A DNA stretch of 27,967 nt from JBLHLB01 sp047618505 (GTDB taxonomy: Bacteria; Planctomycetota; UBA1135; GCA-002686595), in the NCBI GenBank assembly GCA_047618505.1, contig JBLHLB010000019.1, positions 1 to 27,967 of the forward strand, written 5' to 3'. How positions within the stretch are numbered: position 1 is the stretch's first letter; every line of letters begins with the position of its first letter. Of the stretch, positions 1 to 6,541 are shown piece after piece. The notes beneath the pieces are model-generated. The model ran no database searches, was not told the origin of the DNA, and was given only the letters and a program-made list of their open reading frames with translations. The position numbers were made by a program, and so were the translations under genes.

Positions 1-1417
1 CCTGCCCTCTGCGGTCGCCCCCGAGGGCATTAAAGAGCCCCGTGCGTAAGTTCGTGCCACCCTTGGGCCGCTTGGCCTCCAGCCACCGCCGCGCCTGTTT
101 CAGGACCGAATCCGAGGACTCCATGAGCCGGCCCGTCCGCCAGGTCTCCGCGTTGTCGTGGAATAGCGCCAGGGCGAAGCTTGCATCCGATCCTGCCTGG
201 GCCAGGAAGTAGAAGATCTGGTCAACAGCTTCCTCATAGCGGCTCTGGCCCCCAGTTCCAATGATCCGTTCCATCGAGCCGGAGCGGTCAACTACGAACA
301 GAACACGGTCAGAGGCCAAGCGCAGCCCGAAGAAAGCGGCAGTAGTCATTGGCGCGCCACGGGCCAGGGAAGTCTCGGGGAGTAGCACATCGCCCCGGAG
401 GACTGCCGCCCACCAAGCGTTCCATTGGGCGGGTTTGTTGCCCATGCCACGGCCGGAGAGACGACGCAGCTCAACAACGATTTCCTCTGTGATGCGGGCC
501 GAGCCCTTGCCTGACTCGGCACGGCGTCCCCAAAGGGTCAGGGCCTCAATCAGGAGTGGAGCGGCACGTTCCGTGTCCAGGACGCCGATCAGAGGCTGGG
601 CTCGGGCGGCATTGCGCCAGTCTTCCGATACATAGAGACCGCCCACGATCCCCCGCAGGCGATCCATGCCAAGGGGACCCAGATCTTCCCCGATGGCATT
701 CAGGTGTTCGGTCACCACCTCGACGGACTCGCGCTCCTCCAGAAGATCCAGGAAGAGCAAATGAATACGGGGGTCATCCCAGCCAACGAGGGCGGTCCGG
801 GCGGCTAGGGCGACCCCGTCGTTGATGTCCCGCGTCGTGGCGAGCAGGGATCCGAGCGCTCCGGGGTGGCGAACGGCCCCAAGGGCAGCGGCCGCGATCC
901 GCCTTCGAGGGTTTGATTCCCGGGCATCACGGTCCAGGACTTCCTTGCTTAGGAATTTGACGCTGCTGGTGGCTTGGGGGCCCTTTAGGCGTGCTCTGAG
1001 GGCCACTTGAGCCCTTTCGAGGGCCGCGAACTTGGGGGCGCTGGGGCCAAAGGCCGGCTCCTGTGCCAGGGCCTCAGTAGCCAGAATTAGGTCTAGGAGC
1101 ACCAGATCAGCAGCCTTGCCGCGAGCCGTATCCCGGGCCAGGAAGCCTGTGAGGTCGGCCAAGAGCTCATCCAGCTCTCGCATCTCGCCCACACCAAGGG
1201 CTTTCCTGGAGCGTTCGGACTTGCGCAACCACTGCCGGAGACGGTCAACCGCGTCCCGCGCCGGCGCCACCAGGGCGGGTGAGGGCGCCAGGACCGGTCT
1301 CGCCGGGCCAGGAGCCGGGCCAGGAGCCGGGCCAGGAGCCGGGCCAGGGGCCGGGCCAGCCCCGAGGCAAATTAAGGCCACCAGGGGAGCCAAGAAGAGG
1401 ACAGCAGTCGAGCGCAT
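1..1417 (-). CDS. Exported HEAT-like / von Willebrand factor A domain protein (C-terminus beyond window)
   Basis: The reading frame is open from an ATG at 1417 to the left edge, giving 472 residues without a stop; the C-terminus is missing. The N-terminus (MRSTAVLFLAPLVALICLG) looks like a Sec signal peptide, followed by a Gly-Pro-Ala-Pro repeat at about residues 20-36. Residues about 130-260 contain short helical HEAT-like units. Around residues 318-334 is LSGRGMGNKPAQWNAWW, a motif shared with the HEAT protein at 14507-17614. A vWA domain begins near residue 370 with VLFVVDRSGSM (MIDAS Asp377-x-Ser-x-Ser), and GGTN at about 453-456 supplies the MIDAS threonine. vWA domains bind metal and mediate protein contacts, and such exported proteins are often envelope-associated. 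The ligand is not known. No clear Shine-Dalgarno is visible. The domain call is strong; the function is open. Confidence 0.88.
   Translation of the reverse strand, partial: MRSTAVLFLAPLVALICLGAGPAPGPAPGPAPGPAPGPARPVLAPSPALVAPARDAVDRLRQWLRKSERSRKALGVGEMRELDELLADLTGFLARDTARGKAADLVLLDLILATEALAQEPAFGPSAPKFAALERAQVALRARLKGPQATSSVKFLSKEVLDRDARESNPRRRIAAAALGAVRHPGALGSLLATTRDINDGVALAARTALVGWDDPRIHLLFLDLLEERESVEVVTEHLNAIGEDLGPLGMDRLRGIVGGLYVSEDWRNAARAQPLIGVLDTERAAPLLIEALTLWGRRAESGKGSARITEEIVVELRRLSGRGMGNKPAQWNAWWAAVLRGDVLLPETSLARGAPMTTAAFFGLRLASDRVLFVVDRSGSMERIIGTGGQSRYEEAVDQIFYFLAQAGSDASFALALFHDNAETWRTGRLMESSDSVLKQARRWLEAKRPKGGTNLRTGLFNALGGDRRGQ
1305..1358. repeat. 12-bp tandem repeat (gggccaggagcc) inside the vWA gene
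   Basis: Four head-to-tail copies of a 12-bp unit run from 1305 to 1352, the last with one base changed, followed by a partial copy to about 1358. On the minus strand they encode Gly-Pro-Ala-Pro units directly after the signal peptide of the vWA protein. Because 12 is a multiple of three, copy-number change would lengthen or shorten the linker without breaking the frame. Confidence 0.9.
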
Positions 1418-1501
1418 CACCAGTCAGGTATAGCAGGGCAGGAGGCCGGGGCTACCGGGGATCCCGAGTCGAGCCTGCCTCGACATCTGAAATACAGCTG
1501 T

Positions 1502-1531
1502 TTGTGAGATTACAAGGCGATCAGATATCTT
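1502..1531 (+). promoter_or_regulatory. Possible sigma-70-like promoter in the divergent intergenic region
   Basis: The 271-base gap between the divergent genes starting at 1417 (minus) and 1689 (plus) holds one AT-richer patch. TTGTGA at 1502-1507 and TATCTT at 1526-1531 lie 18 bases apart, each matching four of six consensus positions. The patch also contains the palindrome AGATATCT (1523-1530). This would give a leader of about 150 bases for the lipoprotein gene. The match is weak, and nothing else convincing is seen in the gap. Confidence 0.22.
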
Positions 1532-1688
1532 GCGCCCGCCAGGTTCTAGGTCCATGGGAGGCCCACCCCGGCTAACCTCTGTGACCGGTCTTGCCGATCG
1601 CCGCTCCCCCCGCCTTTGCTCCGAGTTCGGAGCACATCGGCCGTTCCTATCGGCTGAGCTTTTCCTACGCACCCAGACGGGTCCGCCC

Positions 1689-3599
1689 ATGCGCTTCTCC
1701 TCCAGAGTCCTGCTTCTCTCCTCCCTTCTTCTCTCCAGCGCCTGCTCCGGCGGCACCAGCGATGGTGAAAACGACTTCGAAGTGCGAACCGCGCCGGGAT
1801 CCCTCGACCCCTCGCTGGTTCCGCTCTTGACCAACGTTTGGATGGTCTACGCCCGCAGTGAGGCCCTTGAGAGCGGTGGAACCGATCTTAACGGTGACGG
1901 CGACATGGATGACCAGGTCGCGGGAGTCGTGCGCCTAGGCAAGAACACCTTCTTTGACCTCGCTGTCGCATCGACGTCCTTTGCCGGTTTGCGCGACGAG
2001 ATCTACCTGGTCGTCGACGAGGACCTTGACAGCACGGACTGGGATATGGACGGCATGATGGATGACATCGTCCTCGTGCATTGGTCCAGCGTCGCAGGGG
2101 TGACAACCTACGTCGACACCCTCGACTCCTCCGATGATTTGATCCTCTCGGTTGGCAATCGCGCTTACTACACGGCGGACGCGGATGCTTCCACGGGGGA
2201 CGAAAGCAACCTTCGCTATGTTACGCGCGGGGATCCCCTCACGCCCGTTGAGGTCATGAACACCGGGGGTGCCGGCCCGATCAAAGTTGAGCTGCTCGGG
2301 GAAGACCAGGGTATGCTCTTCATGACCACCGATGAAACCGAGGATCTGGTGGACCGCAACGGCGACATGGACACCCTGGATCAGTCCACCCTTGCTCTTC
2401 TGGATGTATTGAACTCGGACATGCGCATCGTTGAAGTTGGGGTCGCGCTCGAGGACGACGACGCACCCTTCGCCGCTCACTTTGAGAACAACAACGATTG
2501 GGTGGTTGGCTTTCTCGTGGATGAGACCGGCCAAGGATCTCAGAACTTCAACCCCGCTATCCTCAATGGTGAGGTTGTCGTTCCCGACTCTTGCGTAGGT
2601 ACGCCGGATACCGACACCACAGACCAAGTCTTGTTTTGGCTGCGCTTCAAGGACTTCGCCATAGGCATGGACGGAGTGCACAACTCAGGCGTTGCTGGCG
2701 CCGACCGCGTCCTTGCAGTGGACGACTACGTTGCGACCCTGTCGCCGGAGTCAGACTCAAGCTGTAACTACAACGAGGATGCCGATAGCACCGACACGGT
2801 TGTGCGCTGGATCGAGGCTCTGGATGGCTCTACGCCGCCGCGCGATCCTTCGCAGTTGCATGCCGTGGCCACGGGGCTTCCCGGCGGCTCGAGCGGAGTT
2901 GCCTGCCTTGAGGATCGTTTTGTGAGCGTGGTCTCCGAGTTGGCGGACTCCGACGACCTTGACGGTGGAAAGGCAGCCAACAACATTCTTGTGGCGTGGT
3001 TGGATCCCTCTGCCGGTGCCTCGACGACCTGGACCTTCCGGCACGAGAGTGGGAACCCGAATTTCGGTACGGGACTCGCCGGCGAGCCCTACGCCGGGGC
3101 AACCTGGATGGCCGCAGAAGAAGACGAAGGGCGCCTTCCTGTGGCTTTCAAGGAATCCGTCCCGGCGCGCAACCTGAATAACTTCTCGTTGAACTGCGAT
3201 GTCCTGACAAAGGATTCCGACACGCTCGACAGCCTTCCGGTATGGATGGACTTTGAGTCCGGTCCGACCCTCGACTTTGACGGCGTGGGTTTTGCCCTCG
3301 AGCCTAGCTCGGCCGGCATTATCGTTTCCCGCGGCTGGGTCTTCTACCGCGTGAGCGAGTCCGCTGACAACATTGACTACAACGGGGACAGTGACAAGAA
3401 CGACACGATCGTTTTGCGCAACCCGACGCTGTCCTGCCTCCCGCGCGTGCTGGCCACCGGTCACGCCCAGGACACAGTGGCGGTCTTTACGGATGACGAG
3501 CAGGGAGCAGCTTTCTTGACCTCTGAGTTTGCCGCTAACGAAGATCTAAACGACGACGGCGACATGAACGACAGCGTTCTGCGTCACTTCACCTTCTAG
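1689..3599 (+). CDS. Large lipoprotein with repeated Asp-rich calcium-loop-like motifs
   Basis: A 636-residue protein. The frame extends upstream to 1530, but the ATG at 1689 places an ideal signal directly at the N-terminus (MRFSSRVLLLSSLLLSSAC), with Cys19 as probable lipidation site. The lipobox is imperfect, Leu being at -4 rather than -3. The mature part is very acidic and carries about eight copies of an Asp/Asn/Gly motif such as DLNGDGDMDD (from residue 66), DRNGDMDTLD, DYNGDSDKND and, near the end, DLNDDGDMND. Each is followed by a short hydrophobic strand (for example TIVLRN). The spacing of acidic residues resembles EF-hand, dockerin or thrombospondin type 3 loops, so calcium binding on the cell surface is a reasonable inference. 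Repeats of about 70-80 residues with beta-strand character suggest a beta-propeller-like fold. No enzymatic motif is seen. The 3' end converges on the thioesterase gene 22 bases away. Confidence 0.85.
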   Translation: MRFSSRVLLLSSLLLSSACSGGTSDGENDFEVRTAPGSLDPSLVPLLTNVWMVYARSEALESGGTDLNGDGDMDDQVAGVVRLGKNTFFDLAVASTSFAGLRDEIYLVVDEDLDSTDWDMDGMMDDIVLVHWSSVAGVTTYVDTLDSSDDLILSVGNRAYYTADADASTGDESNLRYVTRGDPLTPVEVMNTGGAGPIKVELLGEDQGMLFMTTDETEDLVDRNGDMDTLDQSTLALLDVLNSDMRIVEVGVALEDDDAPFAAHFENNNDWVVGFLVDETGQGSQNFNPAILNGEVVVPDSCVGTPDTDTTDQVLFWLRFKDFAIGMDGVHNSGVAGADRVLAVDDYVATLSPESDSSCNYNEDADSTDTVVRWIEALDGSTPPRDPSQLHAVATGLPGGSSGVACLEDRFVSVVSELADSDDLDGGKAANNILVAWLDPSAGASTTWTFRHESGNPNFGTGLAGEPYAGATWMAAEEDEGRLPVAFKESVPARNLNNFSLNCDVLTKDSDTLDSLPVWMDFESGPTLDFDGVGFALEPSSAGIIVSRGWVFYRVSESADNIDYNGDSDKNDTIVLRNPTLSCLPRVLATGHAQDTVAVFTDDEQGAAFLTSEFAANEDLNDDGDMNDSVLRHFTF

Positions 3600-3605
3600 G
3601 AAATC

Positions 3606-3641
3606 AAGCGAGGCCTGGGGCTCAGCCCTTGGCCTGCGCTT
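3606..3641. terminator. Long hairpin between convergent genes, probable bidirectional terminator
   Basis: Three consecutive arms pair: AAGCG (3606-3610) with CGCTT (3637-3641), AGGCC (3611-3615) with GGCCT (3631-3635), and GGGCT (3618-3622) with AGCCC (3624-3628), broken only by small internal loops. It lies just after the lipoprotein stop and covers the last codons of the convergent thioesterase gene. There is no long T-run on either side, so it is not a textbook intrinsic terminator, but its place between two convergent units fits transcript ending or 3'-end protection in both directions. Confidence 0.55.
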
Positions 3642-4074
3642 CGAATCTCGCGATCGCCGCGCGGAAGTCCTCCTCCATGGGGCGTCCGCTGCGGCGTGTT
3701 GCGTCCCAGGCCACCAGTACGGCCTCCGCTTCGCACCAAATGGCACCGACGCTTCCATCGCTATTGCATTCGCGCACGCGGTAGGCCTGCGTGAAAGAAC
3801 TGCGCCCCAGGTGTGTCGTGCCCAGGGCGACTTCTACGTCGACACCGCCACTCCCGGGCGCTACGAAACGCACATTGGTTTGCAACAGGACGAAGGGGAA
3901 GCGATTCGCGTCGAGGAGATCGAGACCGCTGAAGTACGCGTGGCGCGCTTCCTCGAAGAGCGTCATGTAAACCGCGTTGTTCAGGACCGACTGATTGTCC
4001 TCGTCGGACCATCGCGTGTGCATGCGAACACGCAGGGACAGGTCTTCATTAGAGGGCACTTCGGGGTTTTGCAT
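3622..4074 (-). CDS. Acyl-CoA thioesterase-like protein, 4HBT hotdog fold (YbgC/FadM type)
   Basis: 150 residues, the usual length for a single hotdog domain. Near the N-terminus, WSDEDNQSVLNNAVY aligns with the family signature D-x-x-G-H-V-N-N-x-x-Y. The Asp (position 26) and Asn-Asn (32-33) are kept, but the Gly-His pair is replaced by Ser-Val. The next segment, LFEEARHAYF, matches the central helix of the fold. FVLLQTNVRFVAPG and the strand ending in AEAVLVAWD match the later strands. Members hydrolyse acyl-CoA or other thioesters; the substrate here cannot be told. The ATG is 2 bases after the TAA of the MFS gene, so the two are surely co-transcribed and probably translationally coupled. 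Loss of the signature His may alter substrate or activity. Confidence 0.87.
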   Translation of the reverse strand: MQNPEVPSNEDLSLRVRMHTRWSDEDNQSVLNNAVYMTLFEEARHAYFSGLDLLDANRFPFVLLQTNVRFVAPGSGGVDVEVALGTTHLGRSSFTQAYRVRECNSDGSVGAIWCEAEAVLVAWDATRRSGRPMEEDFRAAIARFEAQAKG

Positions 4075-4076
4075 CG

Positions 4077-5378
4077 TTATTCGCTGGGGGTCGTGTCGGG
4101 CAGCTTGCGACGGTCAGCGTCGATCCAACTCCAGAGCAGTCCGCCCAGGGCGACTAGGCTGACCGAAGTCCAAAGCGTGCGCTTGAGGTCCTGAGTCGCA
4201 TCGAAGACCAGGGCGGCTGCGAGGCCACCCAGGGCAAAGGATAGGGTCATGCCAAGGAATTCAAGGGCGAAGACCCGGCCGCGGTAGGCGTTGTCGACCT
4301 TACGTTGCCAGAAGGTGGTTGAAGCCACCCACAAGATGCTACCGCCAGAATGGCTAAGGGCGACGCAGGCCAAGGCTGCACCAAAGGAACTGGTCAGGGG
4401 GATCAGGGCATAACCAAGGGCGCCGAGGGCGAAGCCCAGGCGAATCTGCCGCCGCAGGTCCTTGTCATTGGAGCCCAGGAAGCGCCGAGCTATGACGGGC
4501 CCGGCGCCAGTGCCGAGACCCCGTGCCGCATAGAACAGCCCGACGATGAGGGCCACGGATTCCGGCGCGGGATTCCCATCGGGGCCACTGGCGGCGAAGC
4601 GCTGGCGTGACAGGAGCGAGAGGGCAACGAGGAACCCACCGGCTCCGCCCCAGAGGCTCTTGGCCAATAGAATCGCGCCGGTCCCACGCTCGCGCGCGTG
4701 GGCAAGTCCCCGTCGGATGTCTGTGAATAAGAGGATGTCACGCAAACGGAAGGGCTGGGGATGCTTCTCTACCTCAGGCAGGCGCAATCGGAGCAGCAAA
4801 CTCGCGCTGACCACGTAGGTCAGGGCGTCCACGACGATGGCTCCTTGGGTTCCGAGGTAGCGCACGCTCAGTCCCCCCAGGGCGGCGCCGAGGGAAAGCG
4901 TGAAGCTCCAGGTCGCCGAGGAAACCGCGTAGGCATCCTGCAGCTCGTCTTTGTCGACGATGCTTGGAATGGCGGCGGATTGGGCCGAGGCAAAGAAAGT
5001 TCCAAGGCCGACTTGGGCCATGACCAGGCCGTAGAGCAGGGGCAGATCCGAGGGCTCCTTTACAGCCAAGAGGCCGAGTACGATCAGGACGCGTAGAAAA
5101 TCAGCGCCGACCATCAAGAAGCGCCGCGGCAGGCGATCCGCGGCGGGCCCCGCCAGGGGGTAGAGCAAGGCACTGGGGAGTAGGCGCGTGGCTAGCTCCG
5201 CCGCGTAAAGGGCCCCGACGCCGACCATGGCGTCCCGTGCCCCGAGGGAAGATAAGAGGCCCAGGACTGCTGTGCGCGACAGCCAATCACCGGTTTGGCT
5301 GATGAGCTGCGCCGTCCACAATTTCCGAAAGAGCGGATTGCGGCGTAGGACATCTAGGAGCGGGCGGCGGTCATTCAC
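4077..5378 (-). CDS. Major facilitator superfamily transporter (MFS_3 / EntS-like exporter)
   Basis: A 433-residue integral membrane protein with around 12 hydrophobic segments. The N-terminus LLDVLRRNPLFRKLWTAQL and the following SQTGDWLSRTAVLGLL are typical of the MFS_3 group (enterobactin-exporter-like and uncharacterised effluxers). The loop GPAADRLPRRFLMVGAD is the MFS motif A position between helices 2 and 3. The central stretch LRLPEVEKHPQPFRLRDI separates the two six-helix halves, and the C-terminus is a short charged tail. The start is GTG at 5378; an ATG four bases downstream is in another frame. It begins 9 bases after the stop of the phospholipase-like gene and ends 2 bases before the thioesterase, forming a three-gene operon. 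The substrate is unknown; the neighbours make a lipid or lipid-derived compound plausible. Confidence 0.9.
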   Translation of the reverse strand: MNDRRPLLDVLRRNPLFRKLWTAQLISQTGDWLSRTAVLGLLSSLGARDAMVGVGALYAAELATRLLPSALLYPLAGPAADRLPRRFLMVGADFLRVLIVLGLLAVKEPSDLPLLYGLVMAQVGLGTFFASAQSAAIPSIVDKDELQDAYAVSSATWSFTLSLGAALGGLSVRYLGTQGAIVVDALTYVVSASLLLRLRLPEVEKHPQPFRLRDILLFTDIRRGLAHARERGTGAILLAKSLWGGAGGFLVALSLLSRQRFAASGPDGNPAPESVALIVGLFYAARGLGTGAGPVIARRFLGSNDKDLRRQIRLGFALGALGYALIPLTSSFGAALACVALSHSGGSILWVASTTFWQRKVDNAYRGRVFALEFLGMTLSFALGGLAAALVFDATQDLKRTLWTSVSLVALGGLLWSWIDADRRKLPDTTPSE

Positions 5379-5387
5379 CGCCGCAGC

Positions 5388-6377
5388 TTACCAATGGGGC
5401 AGGGCATGGTTGCCCACGGGCGGCGGCGTTTCCATACCCTCCAGGAAGATCCCCGCGGCCCTGCGTGAGAGCGTCCGACGTTGCTTTGGGCCCTTGATGC
5501 TGACGAGCACACCTTTGCGGCGCGCCCAGGCCTCGCCCTGGGCCAACTTGCCGTTGGTGTCTACGTGGGCCAGCTTCTCAAGGCCACCGGGTTCCAGGGC
5601 CAGGCACATGCGAGCGACGGCGGCCCGGCGGAAGGACTCCAGGAAGCCTTCGGCTAAGGGAGCGAAGGAAAGCGCGTGCAAGCGGTCGACACCACGGCGC
5701 CAGCGATCGCGCTCGGCCACCAGGAGAACGTGGTTGAAGAGCAGCTTATTCGTGCGCATGGAAAGGGCCTTCTTCGGCACACAGGAATTGACCAGCTCGT
5801 CCAGGGAATCCAACTCACGGTTGCTCTTAAGGCTGCTCACCAGTCCCCAGCGGGACTCCGGTACGAACCGATCCGCCCGCATCTCCCAGTAGAGATGCCC
5901 CAGCCCCTTCGAACGCGCATAGCGTGCCAGGTGATAGGGAACGTAGTGGTTGTGCGCGATGGTGTCGGCTGCCAGGTGTCCTAGGTAGCCGAGGCAGAAG
6001 GCGAATTCAGAGGGGCTCTCCGCGCGCTCTTGCATCTCCTCCACGATCGTCCATCGGTGGCAATGGTTGTAGTGCCCCCCGTAACCCTTGAAGTTGATCA
6101 GGTCCGCGGCGAGGTTGCCGTAGAACCAAGCGTCATGTTCCGCATCCAGGAGGTCAGCGACTTGACTCCCAAGAAGCTCGCGCCGCCCGCCGTAAACGCG
6201 GGTGGCGAATTCCAGGTGGTGACCGGGACCCCAGGCGACTAGCAGGCATGCCAGCACAGCGGCCAGGGGGAGGAGAGTCAGAAGGGCTTGCAAGGGATAA
6301 ATCTGGTGCGGATGGGCGGAGGCCTGGCGAGATATAGGGCAGTCCGTCCCCAAAGGGTAGAGTGGGTAGCCCCGCAA
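5388..6377 (-). CDS. Zinc-dependent phospholipase C-like protein
   Basis: Up to 329 residues. After one hydrophobic N-terminal segment (LLTLLPLAAVLACLLVAWG) comes WGPGHHLEF, then WFYGNLAADL, YNHCHRW and HLAADTIAHNHYVPYHLA. These His/Asp clusters match the metal ligands of the Zn_dep_PLPC family (bacterial phospholipase C and relatives such as eukaryotic GPLD1 N-termini). The protein is probably exported or membrane-anchored and may hydrolyse a phospholipid headgroup, though many family members are uncharacterised. The start is uncertain. The frame reaches a TTG at 6377, preceded by GGAGGA at 12 bases, while a TTG at 6293 or a nearby GTG would start directly at the hydrophobic segment. It is the first gene of the operon with the MFS transporter and thioesterase, and diverges from the lipoprotein starting near 6542. 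Confidence 0.8.
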   Translation of the reverse strand: MRGYPLYPLGTDCPISRQASAHPHQIYPLQALLTLLPLAAVLACLLVAWGPGHHLEFATRVYGGRRELLGSQVADLLDAEHDAWFYGNLAADLINFKGYGGHYNHCHRWTIVEEMQERAESPSEFAFCLGYLGHLAADTIAHNHYVPYHLARYARSKGLGHLYWEMRADRFVPESRWGLVSSLKSNRELDSLDELVNSCVPKKALSMRTNKLLFNHVLLVAERDRWRRGVDRLHALSFAPLAEGFLESFRRAAVARMCLALEPGGLEKLAHVDTNGKLAQGEAWARRKGVLVSIKGPKQRRTLSRRAAGIFLEGMETPPPVGNHALPHW

Positions 6378-6541
6378 GTGCGAAGATGTTCCTCCGGCTC
6401 CGCTCGAGATTAGCCGAGGTCATCGTGCCAGGCCATGCCCCGAGGGGCTGCCTGGGGGATACCCCAATGATTGCATTGTACCTGCCGCTACCGTTCTCCT
6501 CCAAGCGCCCCCGCCGTGACGTCGGTGGGGCATCTCGCTCA

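Noticed and set aside
261..1433. Series of short plus-strand frames near the left edge
   Set aside because: All are shadows of the minus-strand vWA gene, which is open throughout and shows DxSxS and GGTN motifs.
1935..2681. Long open frame on the minus strand opposite the Asp-rich lipoprotein
   Set aside because: It lies fully inside a better-supported gene with signal peptide and repeats; its product has no recognisable domain and arises from GC-rich codon bias.
4350..5096. Short plus-strand frames inside the MFS gene
   Set aside because: Low-complexity products with no motif, covered by a clear 12-helix transporter on the other strand.
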